A stretch of 64,000 bases of DNA from Saprospiraceae bacterium (GTDB lineage Bacteria > Bacteroidota > Bacteroidia > Chitinophagales > Saprospiraceae), in NCBI GenBank assembly GCA_029262995.1, contig JAJCYH010000026.1:124001-188000 (forward strand), written 5' to 3'. The notes beneath the pieces are model-generated. The model was not told the DNA's origin, did no database searches, and worked only from the letters and a program-made list of their open reading frames with translations. Below are positions 36,949-44,651 of the stretch, piece after piece. How positions within the stretch are numbered: position 1 is the first letter of the stretch; each line of letters begins with the position of its first letter. A program made the translations under genes and the position numbers.

Positions 36949-38268
36949 ATGGCCAACAACTTACTTAAAACTCCTGGTGATTGGTTAAGGCAGTTCTATT
37001 TTAAAAGGAATTTACCTGAACCCACTGGCAATCCATTATACACTTATAAAATAAGTAATACTGAGTATATAACTCTAAAACATGTTCTCCAGACAGATTC
37101 TTATTATAAAAATCCCCAATGGAAACAATGTTTCGTAATGTATGCCGCAGAGTGGTGGAGGAGACAATATCAAGGAGGGGCTTGGAAGTGGGACCCTATT
37201 TTATCAAACATTCAAAAGTCAAGTATTCCTACTGGTGATCGTAATAAGATTGTCGAAATTGGTTTAAACTGTTGGAAAAGAGATGTTATTAAAACAGCTT
37301 ATGGAAGAGAACTTCTTGGTTCAATAATTATTGAAGCAGGATTGCCTCAAAGTTTGCTGACAATGAATAACTATATAAATATTATTATTGAAGAATTATA
37401 TCAGGAATTGGGAAGCATTTCTTCAACCAATCAGGACATCATTGATATTGTAGAATACATTTGCGACAAAAATGGACTCCCGAATATTTACAGGTCAGAA
37501 GAGTTTTATAGATTACTTCTAAATTTTGTTGATCCAATAGTTAGGCTATCTGATAAATATTCTCTCTCAAAAGAAAAAGACCCAGTAAGACATCTGGATT
37601 CAGAGTACCAAGAATGGCGCTCACTTTTTCCTATACGTATTAATGAAAATGCAGAAAGGTTTTTAGATAAGCTTATATCAGACGTTTCTCAATCAATAAC
37701 TAAATACCAAAATGACATATCTATAAAATATCGATTAAAAAGTTTTGGCTCAACTTGGACTTGTAGTGCATATTTATCTATAAAAAGTGGTGCTCACCAC
37801 CACCATAATTTAGGTCTCTTAGAAGAAGAATATAATTCACTATCTAATAAAACGACATTGCTTATTAACATCGGAGCTTCCGCGTCCAATACAACACACG
37901 TCTTTAAGCTAGAGAGTAAAAGCCAACTAAGAATAGATGGTCTTGACAATTATAAGATTACCTCAAATATAGATCAGCTTGCTGAAATAAGTGTGTCATT
38001 GTTTGATGATAAGTCCCTTGATGAATATCTACTCTCGTCTGAATCAGAAATAGATTGGGATTTATCTAATCCGTTGATATTTTCAAAAAAAGATAATCAT
38101 GAATCTTGGGAGTTAATTTCAGCTGGAAGTTGCACATTAGCAATTGATGAATACATTCTATTAACCAAAGAAGCAATAAGTGAAGATCAAATATTAAGCA
38201 ACAAGCTTACTCCTATTAAAAACCATTCTGAGTCATTTTTTTTATACAAAACCTTCAATAACTATTGA
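36949..38268 (+). CDS. Protein resembling the N-terminal part of STY4851/ECs_5259 (DruH-like) family
   Basis: The 439-aa product opens with the order typical of that family as I remember it: TPGDWLRQFYFKRNLPEPTG, PLYTYKISNTEYITLK, then FVMYAAEWWRRQYQGGAWKWDPIL (about 60-85). Family members, one of them DruH of type III Druantia defence, are around 1000 aa and lie beside a very large DruE helicase. Here the protein is less than half that size and no helicase is present. A His-rich stretch (GAHHHHN) lies near residue 283. It may be a truncated orphan, or a short relative with its own role. Family call from memory of motifs, not a search. Confidence 0.45.
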   Translation: MANNLLKTPGDWLRQFYFKRNLPEPTGNPLYTYKISNTEYITLKHVLQTDSYYKNPQWKQCFVMYAAEWWRRQYQGGAWKWDPILSNIQKSSIPTGDRNKIVEIGLNCWKRDVIKTAYGRELLGSIIIEAGLPQSLLTMNNYINIIIEELYQELGSISSTNQDIIDIVEYICDKNGLPNIYRSEEFYRLLLNFVDPIVRLSDKYSLSKEKDPVRHLDSEYQEWRSLFPIRINENAERFLDKLISDVSQSITKYQNDISIKYRLKSFGSTWTCSAYLSIKSGAHHHHNLGLLEEEYNSLSNKTTLLINIGASASNTTHVFKLESKSQLRIDGLDNYKITSNIDQLAEISVSLFDDKSLDEYLLSSESEIDWDLSNPLIFSKKDNHESWELISAGSCTLAIDEYILLTKEAISEDQILSNKLTPIKNHSESFFLYKTFNNY

Positions 38269-38621
38269 AGTATGATATGTTCAAATTAGATCTCTGACTA
38301 AAAATGAGATTGATTATACGTGTCCTTAATGGTAAGTTCATAATTGGAATATTATGATACAATAACACCTTTGATAAACCGAGCATGTTTGTGAACCGTC
38401 ATGGGGAACAAATATTATTTGTAATTTAGAGAAGGTAGAATCAAATGGCATCTTTGGTAAACACGAATTAACTTTTGAGTTAAAATAACAATAGTCTATT
38501 AATCAGAGTAGCGTATAAAGAGGAAGTTTCTACATGATTATTTCATACTAGAATATTATGAAGAAAGAAGTGGTTGATATAAACTTGTTACCCAAAAGCT
38601 AAAGAGCGAATATTTACTTAT

Positions 38622-38702
38622 TTCCATATTCGAATATGGAATATACATACATAAATGGTTGTAATACTGTATTTTAAATTGTACTATTGCATATTCGAAT
38701 AT
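38622..38702 (+). promoter_or_regulatory. Paired palindromic operators of the HTH-nucleotidyltransferase module
   Basis: TTCCATATTCGAATATGGAA (38622-38641) is a perfect 20-bp palindrome. Its core ATATTCGAATAT recurs perfectly at 38691-38702, eight bases before the ATG at 38710. The site centres are 65 bp apart and flank the promoter. Two identical core sites around a promoter, directly before a gene for a winged-helix protein, suggest self-repression. Confidence 0.75.
38658..38689 (+). promoter_or_regulatory. Probable promoter of the HTH-nucleotidyltransferase module
   Basis: GTTG ending at 38661 and TACTATTG at 38682-38689 with a 20-base spacer fit the TTTG / TAnnTTTG pattern with one mismatch in each box. 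The start point would fall near 38695, inside the second palindrome. Confidence 0.5.
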
Positions 38703-38709
38703 AGAATAT

Positions 38710-39246
38710 ATGAAGCCTAAGCAAATCTTTATATCTCCATTAGACATACTAATTTTATTGAAAATTATCTCTTTGGGAGATAATAAATGGTACCAAATTG
38801 ATATCGCAGAATCACTTGACATTAGTCAATCTGAAGTTAGTAAGTCCCTGAAACGTCTAAAAACATCATGGCTTCTTGCTCCAAATAGTTCAATAGTAAT
38901 TATGAGGGAAAATGTTTTAGAATTTCTTCGGTATGGTATTAAGTATATTTTTCCTCAATGGCCTGGATCAATTGTCAGAGGAATACCAACTGCTCATAGC
39001 GCCCCTGTATTAAATAATGAAATCCTCAGCACTGAAAATTATGTCTGGCCATATGCAAAAGGTCAAGTAAGAGGTCAAAGTATTATTCCCCTATATCCAA
39101 CTGTACCAAAGGCAAGTAATGACGACAAAAAACTATATGAGTTGCTCGCTCTAATTGATGCAATAAGAATAGGGAATGCAAGAGAAAAGGAATTAGCTTA
39201 TAAAAAATTGAAAAATAGAATAATCCTTGGAGAATATAACAATTAA
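38710..39246 (+). CDS. HTH regulator / putative antitoxin paired with a nucleotidyltransferase
   Basis: A 178-aa protein with an N-terminal MarR-like winged helix (ISPLDILILLKIISLG, YQIDIAESLDISQSEVSKSLKRL, about 8-60). The C-terminal half has GIKYIFPQWPGSIVRGIPTAHS, a pattern I associate with small regulators next to nucleotidyltransferase toxins. Its last 20 nt overlap the nucleotidyltransferase gene. Palindromes directly upstream suggest it represses its own operon. Confidence 0.72.
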   Translation: MKPKQIFISPLDILILLKIISLGDNKWYQIDIAESLDISQSEVSKSLKRLKTSWLLAPNSSIVIMRENVLEFLRYGIKYIFPQWPGSIVRGIPTAHSAPVLNNEILSTENYVWPYAKGQVRGQSIIPLYPTVPKASNDDKKLYELLALIDAIRIGNAREKELAYKKLKNRIILGEYNN

Positions 39247-39919
39247 TAAAGACTTAGTTAAGGAGGTTGCAAATGCTCTTGAAGAGCTCAAAGAAATAAT
39301 GGTTTTTGTGGGAGGTGCAACTATAAGCCTATATACTGATGACAAAGCTGCTCAAGAAATACGACCTACTAGTGATATTGACATGACAATAAGACTAGCA
39401 CATAACTATGCTGAATGGGCTAAAATTAATGAAAGACTCTCAGAATTAGGATTTTACCCAGATCCAGAAGGACATGCAATTTGTAGTTATAAATACAAAA
39501 ACATTAGTGTAGATATAATGCCATCAGAAAGTGGTCATATGGGTGAAGCGAACAAATGGTATAAAGTCGGATTTAAAAACATACAAACAACATATATTGA
39601 TAACGAAGAAATATCAATATTAACAGCTCCATGTTTTTTAGCGACCAAATTTGAGGCATTTAAAGACAGAGGAACTGATTACAGAACAAGTCATGATTTT
39701 GAAGATATAATTTATGTTATTGACAACAGAACTACAATAGTGGAGGAAATAGAAAAGGATGAGAAAGAAATAAGAGATTTTTTAAAACATGAATTAAACA
39801 AAATACTTGAGATGTCAAATACTTATGAAATTCTATCATGCCATATTCATCCATTAGTGCTTGATGACAGATATCCAATACTTGAGGAAAAAATAAAGAA
39901 GATTGTTCATTTAGACTAA
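39227..39919 (+). CDS. Nucleotidyltransferase (AbiEii/AbiGii toxin-like)
   Basis: A 230-aa protein of the nucleotidyltransferase superfamily: FVGGATISLYTDD (GG at 29-30), then RPTSDIDMTIRL with metal-binding D50 and D52, and SVDIMPSE as a possible third acidic position. A helical region (ALATKFEAFKDRG-type: FLATKFEAFKDRGTDYRTSHDFEDI) follows, as in minimal toxin-type nucleotidyltransferases. The start is taken as TTG 39227, inside the HTH gene; no nearer ATG precedes the GG motif. It is probably the toxin or effector of a two-gene module. Confidence 0.75.
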   Translation: MENITINKDLVKEVANALEELKEIMVFVGGATISLYTDDKAAQEIRPTSDIDMTIRLAHNYAEWAKINERLSELGFYPDPEGHAICSYKYKNISVDIMPSESGHMGEANKWYKVGFKNIQTTYIDNEEISILTAPCFLATKFEAFKDRGTDYRTSHDFEDIIYVIDNRTTIVEEIEKDEKEIRDFLKHELNKILEMSNTYEILSCHIHPLVLDDRYPILEEKIKKIVHLD

Positions 39920-40167
39920 AATAGCCAGTGTATTTATCGTGGCATTTTAATAAAAAAGACTTTCTGGGAATCACTACGCGTATAAAGAAAAAACACCTAA
40001 TAAGGTTATTTTAGGGCTATACATAGGGTAGAATATCTACCTATCATATACGCGCACAAGACCAACTTTTTTAATGTTAAAAATAGAGACGTATTTCAAT
40101 TACCGTGAATCTATACATATTTTAGTAATTCTCACTTTGAATTAATTAACTCTAAACCGCTATTAAA

Positions 40168-40719
40168 ATGAAAACTATTGCTATAATTCTATTTTTTTCA
40201 ATAAGTCTATCCTCTCAAGATTTTATTAAACCGTTTAAGATTAACGAACAAGATAGATTTTTTATAGATACTATTTATGTTGATTCAAACATCACTAAAG
40301 ACGCCTTTTACAACAAAAGTAAAATCTGGATTGCAAAGGCATTTATTGATGGAAAAGAAGTTGACATTTTTTCAGATGAAGAAAAGGGTCAAATAATCGG
40401 CAAAGGTTCAATTGAAGTAGTTTCTGGATTAGCAAGTTTCACTAGCGGAAAAGATTACTTAAACTATACTATTAACATTTATTGTAAAGATGGGAGAGCG
40501 CGTTTGGTAATTGATAATATTTTTATGTACATGCCAGAAAACCCCTACGCCAAAGAACCCATAGCAATTGAAACATACTACTTTAAAGGTGGAGATGTAA
40601 AAGGAAAACAATTTAAAGGAAAAAAGAAGTTTAAAGAAAACAAAGTAGAACATGTTAACCAAGTAATACAATCTTGGATTGATTCTATAAATAGCGATGG
40701 AGGTTACTCCGACTTTTAA
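40168..40719 (+). CDS. DUF4468-type exported protein
   Basis: A 183-aa product with a signal peptide (about 1-16, IAIILFFSISLSSQ). It carries the DUF4468 pattern: paired YxKSKIWIAKAFIDGKEV and GQIIGKGSIEVV, then a beta strand region ending NYTINIYCKDGRARLVIDNI. Members occur widely in Bacteroidota and have no established function. It stands alone; the 248 bases upstream (39920-40167) show no gene. Confidence 0.75.
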   Translation: MKTIAIILFFSISLSSQDFIKPFKINEQDRFFIDTIYVDSNITKDAFYNKSKIWIAKAFIDGKEVDIFSDEEKGQIIGKGSIEVVSGLASFTSGKDYLNYTINIYCKDGRARLVIDNIFMYMPENPYAKEPIAIETYYFKGGDVKGKQFKGKKKFKENKVEHVNQVIQSWIDSINSDGGYSDF

Positions 40720-40827
40720 TCTGTCAAATATTCCACTTCGTACCACTTAGCGTACCCCTTGAGCATGACTAAACGATTTCCAACAAAGTTGGAATGAATG
40801 TCCTAAATGGACTTTCAAGTGAAGAAA

Positions 40828-41101
40828 CCGACGCCTCCTGTAGGACGGTGCCTACTGGATAAATCAGCGGCGGGTGGGTGAGCAATTGGTTTCGCCTCTG
40901 GCGAAATTGTATTGACTAAATGTCAATACAAAAAGAGTGAACCGCTTCATCCTGTAAGACGGTGCCTACTGGATAAATCAGAAGCGGATGGGTGACCGAA
41001 TGGTTACGCTTTTTGCGTAATTAGATTGACTAAATGTCAATACAAAAAGAGCGAACCGCTTCATCCTGTAGGACGGTGCCTACTGGATAAATCAGTATCG
41101 G
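40828..41101. repeat. Third hairpin element (C) of the array, three full copies
   Basis: A 31-nt core beginning CCTGTARGACGGTGCCTACT and ending GGATAAATCAG starts at 40837, 40951 and 41065, exactly 114 nt apart. The core folds on itself (ATCC/GGAT, GTAGG/CCTAC). It is enclosed by an outer stem, clearest in copy 2 (CCGCTTC 40942-40948 / GAAGCGG 40981-40987). Copies 4 and 5 lack the core and keep only a short hairpin: in copy 5 CCGCTTC-ATCA-GAAGCGG (41400-41417). The core is therefore an optional insert in the loop. Confidence 0.8.
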
Positions 41102-41174
41102 GTGGGTGGCAGAATCTTTACCTACAGTAATGAAATGAAGGTAGGCGTATGCAACTTGTATAACTTTATCACCG

Positions 41175-41195
41175 CGGATTGCCTTTGGCGATCCG
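41175..41195. repeat. Extra hairpin inside array copy 4
   Basis: CGGATTGCC (41175-41183) pairs with GGCGATCCG (41187-41195) around TTT, 9 bp with one wobble. It belongs to a roughly 90-base stretch (41112-41200) found only in the fourth unit, making that unit about 210 nt long. Confidence 0.6.
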
Positions 41196-41491
41196 GATAG
41201 GGTGAACAAATGGTTTCGCCTTTTAGCGAAATCACATTGACTAAATGTCAATGTGAAATGCGTGAACCGCTTTATCAAAAGCCGATGGGAAGCCCAACAA
41301 GATTCCTAAGCTTCACTTCGTTATGGTCGCGAGCATGACCGAATGGTTACGCTTTTTTGCGTAATTAGATTGACTAAATGTCAATCTAAAATGAGGAAAC
41401 CGCTTCATCAGAAGCGGATGGGTGGCAGAATCCGCGAGTGATCTCTTCAATTCTGCGAAGCAGAATATTTCTTCACTAAAGTGAAGAAATA

Positions 41492-41524
41492 AATAAGCCC
41501 CGAAGTAAAACTTCGAGGCTTATT
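41492..41524 (-). terminator. Terminator of tRNA-Cys
   Basis: AATAAGCC (41492-41499) and CGAAG (41501-41505) pair with CTTCG (41511-41515) and GGCTTATT (41517-41524), one C-A mismatch, loop TAAAA. On the minus strand TTATTTATTTC follows. It starts two bases after the last hairpin of the array. Confidence 0.75.
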
Positions 41525-41528
41525 GAAG

Positions 41529-41599
41529 AGGTCGCGAGCGGATTCGAACCGCTGTACAAGGTTTTGCAGACCTCTGCCTAACCGCTCGGCCACGCGACC
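41529..41599 (-). tRNA. tRNA-Cys (GCA)
   Basis: A 71-nt cloverleaf on the minus strand: acceptor GGTCGCG / CGCGACC, D-arm with AGCGGTTAGGC, anticodon loop CTGCAAA giving anticodon GCA, T-arm GCGGTTCGAATCCGC, and discriminator U, as expected for tRNA-Cys. The 3' CCA is not encoded. Confidence 0.95.
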
Positions 41600-41683
41600 A
41601 TACGTAAATTCGGATGGCAAATATAAAGTAAAAATATTTCTGTTTCCACTAAATACCAACTTTTAGCAACAGCTGAAAGACAC

Positions 41684-43999
41684 TTACCGAACCACCAATA
41701 TCTTAGTTACCGCCGTATCTGGATCCCGAAATGAATCCGATGAAGAACTGAAAACCAAATAAACACCTCCAGCAACCGTATTTCCCAACAGATCCATCCC
41801 ATCCCAAATCGCCTGCCCTCCCAGAGCCTGCGTCTGGAAAACAAGATGACCATCGATATCCGTAATCTTAATTTCTGCATCTCTAGCCAAGCCCTTAATC
41901 GCTATGTTACCATTATATTCCGGCCTTACAGGATTCGGAAATGCATATACATTAGAACTGTGAACCACCCTTGCAGATGTCGTTCGTGTTCTGAAACTCT
42001 GCAATCCCTTGTTGGTAGCAATCATCATCTCTCCACTTTCGCCACTATAAGCCATGGCCTTAATATTGTTATCAAAGAGTGGGCTGTTCTCCGTATTGTA
42101 TTGTGCAATCTGTTCTTCTCCGCTCGGTGATTGGACAAAAATGCCATTTCGAGTACCAAACCACTTCCGGTTAGCTCCATCCACTGCTATTGAAATTACA
42201 TCTTCTGTCTCCAATAAGAATGCACCCAGGTTATCCTGAAATACTGTAGGCTTATTGCCTTGACAAATATCCTCGAAGACAGCCCCTCCACATTCAAATA
42301 CAACCACTCCCTGACCAGTGCCTACCCAAATCGCGCCGTCCAAGTCCTTTGCGATGCAATTGACAAGGTTGGATGGTAATTCAGAATTGCTGACATTAAA
42401 TACTTTGGCAGGCAAATCATCAGTAGGGTCTTTAATATTATTTCCTGGATTATAAACAACAACAGCTCCAGCAGAAGCAGAAACAACAGCCCATACATTA
42501 CCTATATCATCAACCACAAGGTCGGTGAGCCTGTCGTCTCCTGGTAAATCAAAATTATGCCAAGTCTGCTCGTTTGTATATACTGAAAGTGGTCTAGAAG
42601 CATTATAAGATGCTATCCATAGGTTATCATCATCGTCAAAGCTTAAGCCCGAAATCCTGGTACGCTGCTCATCACCAACGGACGAAAGAATAGCGTTTTG
42701 TGTATTCGCTGCCGTATAAAGGACCTGCTCCTTTGTTTCTAAATTATACTCTACAAGTCCCGCCCAAAATGAACCTATATAGACTTTTTCTTGCGATGGG
42801 TGCGCTTCAATCTGGTAAAACTGTATGACGTCTTTATCTTTGAAAAAGGGATTGTTTTCTTGGTTAATATTGTTCCACTCACCTCCTTCTTCCAAAATAT
42901 ATATGCCTTTACGACCAAACAAGTCTCCAAAATTGTCTGTGATGCCTCCAGAGGCCACAAAGATCTCATTGCCTTTTATACTAATATCAGAGGCTTCAGC
43001 ACTGAAAGGACCTCTATAAACCTCTTGTGTACATGAACCATCTGCTTGTAGCGTTCGTACAAAAAGCCAGTCATCAGCGAAGTATATCGTTCCATTATCA
43101 TCGAAAGATATATCGACCAATCTATTGGTGCAACTGTTGATTTCATTAACCATTGTATTCATGTCGTCAAAGATCATAACCAAACTCCTTGAAGACCTGT
43201 CTTTTAGTCCAAGCACCCAATTATTATCATATGACTCCAGAAAAACTACATCATAAGTTGAATTATCTATAACTTGGACTGGAATGAATATGTTATTGTC
43301 ATCAGAAGAGTAAACCAATTCTGAAGTAGCCAAATAGACTTTCTCATTAAAAGAAATAATATCCTCTGCCTTGTACTCGTTAGGTAGTCCTTCGCTTAAT
43401 CTTGTCCAAGATGAAAAAGCATTGGGAAAATTATCGTTTTGATAATCAAGGTAATAGGCACCGTTGTCACCAACGATATATAGAAAGTTATCATTTCCAT
43501 CAACCTTCGAAATTTTTTGACCTGCATCTAAAGTAAATCCAAACTCTCGGGTTTGAAGGTTATATTGCAGCAAACCAAAGCCTGTCGCCAGATATAACCA
43601 TTCATCATTTTGAATAAACATATCGTTAATCTTTCGGTTAACGAAATTGCTGTTGTTACTGATGTCAAAAATTGGAAAAACACCTTCATCGTCTACAATG
43701 TCTAACACGCTGTTTTCGTAGGCGATTATTAAAGCATCATTAATGTCATTATAAATTATCTTTTCAATACCAGTCTCTGTTAGACCTTCAACTTTTGATA
43801 GGTATTCTACGCTACTGTCGTCTTTGTCTATTGTAAAAATTGACTGTTGTGTTGCATAAATTACCTTATCCTGGCTTTGCTCAACCTGGAGAACAATATT
43901 ATGGGGCAAATGAGACTTCCACTGACCGATTTCAATATTGCTTTGTGAAAACAAAGGAGACGTCAGGATAATAAAAGCAAATACTGTTCTAATATTCAT
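41684..43999 (-). CDS. porZ: PorZ-like beta-propeller protein with T9SS sorting domain
   Basis: A 771-aa secreted protein similar in order to PorZ, the surface component of the type IX system that delivers anionic LPS to the sortase. Signal peptide (about 1-18), then IGQWKSHLPHN and the two-component-regulator propeller repeats (YATQQSIFTIDKDDSSVEYLS, KVEGLTETGIEKIIYND, LYLATGFGLLQYNL). The C-terminal sorting domain has VYAFPNPVRPEYNGN and TAVTKILVVR. The start MNIRTVFAFI is preferred to Met at 44041, which would place a hydrophilic stretch before the signal peptide. Confidence 0.8.
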   Translation of the reverse strand: MNIRTVFAFIILTSPLFSQSNIEIGQWKSHLPHNIVLQVEQSQDKVIYATQQSIFTIDKDDSSVEYLSKVEGLTETGIEKIIYNDINDALIIAYENSVLDIVDDEGVFPIFDISNNSNFVNRKINDMFIQNDEWLYLATGFGLLQYNLQTREFGFTLDAGQKISKVDGNDNFLYIVGDNGAYYLDYQNDNFPNAFSSWTRLSEGLPNEYKAEDIISFNEKVYLATSELVYSSDDNNIFIPVQVIDNSTYDVVFLESYDNNWVLGLKDRSSRSLVMIFDDMNTMVNEINSCTNRLVDISFDDNGTIYFADDWLFVRTLQADGSCTQEVYRGPFSAEASDISIKGNEIFVASGGITDNFGDLFGRKGIYILEEGGEWNNINQENNPFFKDKDVIQFYQIEAHPSQEKVYIGSFWAGLVEYNLETKEQVLYTAANTQNAILSSVGDEQRTRISGLSFDDDDNLWIASYNASRPLSVYTNEQTWHNFDLPGDDRLTDLVVDDIGNVWAVVSASAGAVVVYNPGNNIKDPTDDLPAKVFNVSNSELPSNLVNCIAKDLDGAIWVGTGQGVVVFECGGAVFEDICQGNKPTVFQDNLGAFLLETEDVISIAVDGANRKWFGTRNGIFVQSPSGEEQIAQYNTENSPLFDNNIKAMAYSGESGEMMIATNKGLQSFRTRTTSARVVHSSNVYAFPNPVRPEYNGNIAIKGLARDAEIKITDIDGHLVFQTQALGGQAIWDGMDLLGNTVAGGVYLVFSSSSDSFRDPDTAVTKILVVR

Positions 44000-44053
44000 A
44001 TGCTTGAGCAAATCTGTTATTCTAATCATGCAATAACGCAAAAGAATGCAAAA

Positions 44054-44647
44054 TTATTGAATGTCAACCTTATCATAGACCGGATAATCACTCAAGTATT
44101 CATATACCTTGTCTGGAACAAGATATTTAATGGATTTTTTCTCCTTTATCAGTTTTCGGATATAAGAAGACGATATGTCTAGCAATGGCGCCTCAGTCAT
44201 AATTATATTCTCATGCTCTATCAGTTCCGAAGAAGCATAATCGGGTCGCTTATAGATATATATCTTATAGTTTTCTAACAACAATTCATAGTTTTTCCAC
44301 TTATGCAAACTTAGAAGATTGTCACCGCCCATGATCAAACTGAAGTTTTTGCCAGGATATTTTTCCACAAGATACGTCATCGTATCAATAGTATACGAGG
44401 GTTGCGTCAGAGAAAACTCGATGTCTGATGCCTTTATGTTTAATGTGTCACCAATCGCTAGATTGACCAGGTGCAGTCGATCATAGTCATTGGCTAATGT
44501 TTTTTTCTTTTTAAGTGGATTATGTGGGCTTACAACGAGCCAGATAGCTTCAAGGTCCGTATGGTTAAGCATATGATTGGCAATGATCATATGCCCATTA
44601 TGTACTGGATTAAATGATCCAAAAAAGAGACCTATATTCACTAGCAA
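44054..44647 (-). CDS. nadD: Nicotinate-nucleotide adenylyltransferase
   Basis: A 197-aa enzyme converting nicotinate mononucleotide and ATP to deamido-NAD. Motifs: GSFNPVHNGH (10-19) with the HxGH-type nucleotide site, VSPHNPLKKK, FSLIMGGDNLLSLHKWK and DISSSYIRKLI, the ISSTxIR-type ATP site. Length is normal. It follows dnaN by 4 nt on the same strand and lies 54 nt before the PorZ-like gene. Confidence 0.95.
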   Translation of the reverse strand: MLVNIGLFFGSFNPVHNGHMIIANHMLNHTDLEAIWLVVSPHNPLKKKKTLANDYDRLHLVNLAIGDTLNIKASDIEFSLTQPSYTIDTMTYLVEKYPGKNFSLIMGGDNLLSLHKWKNYELLLENYKIYIYKRPDYASSELIEHENIIMTEAPLLDISSSYIRKLIKEKKSIKYLVPDKVYEYLSDYPVYDKVDIQ

Positions 44648-44651
44648 TTAA

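Larger units (their letters stand above)
38269..38709 (+). other. Gene-free stretch before the HTH gene
   Basis: 440 bases with stops in all frames and no recognised gene remnant. The first 340 bases show nothing I can identify. The last 90 hold the two palindromes and promoter listed separately. Confidence 0.6.
40778..41490. repeat. Tandem array of six abutting hairpin pairs with co-varying stems
   Basis: Each unit has a 17-18-nt hairpin A followed with no spacer (at most one base) by hairpin B. A: 40778-40794, 40890-40906, 41004-41020, 41214-41231, 41347-41364, 41450-41466. B: 40796-40816, 40907-40931, 41021-41045, 41232-41256, 41365-41389, 41467-41490. The B loop is TAAAT in five copies and TAAA in the sixth, always closed by C-G. 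Stems differ but stay paired: TTGTATTGAC/GTCAATACAA, TCACATTGAC/GTCAATGTGA, TTAGATTGAC/GTCAATCTAA, ATTTCTTCAC/GTGAAGAAAT. A stems likewise vary (TTCCAAC, TTTCGCC, TTACGC, ATTCTGC with their complements). No coding potential. Strand and function unknown. Confidence 0.85.

Noticed and set aside
40778-41490. CRISPR array
   Set aside because: Units are about 105-210 nt with internal palindromes and no constant repeat with unique 30-40-nt spacers; no cas genes nearby.
40778-41490. Integron attC cassette array
   Set aside because: No GTTRRRY / RYYYAAC core pairs at regular places, no cassette genes between units and no integron integrase; XerD at 1.3 kb is the housekeeping type.
40778-41490. ToxI-type antitoxin RNA repeats (type III toxin-antitoxin)
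   Set aside because: ToxI repeats are about 36 nt and precede a ToxN endoribonuclease gene; neither is present here.
41447-41659. 70-aa minus-strand open frame
   Set aside because: It runs through the tRNA-Cys gene and its terminator; a chance frame.
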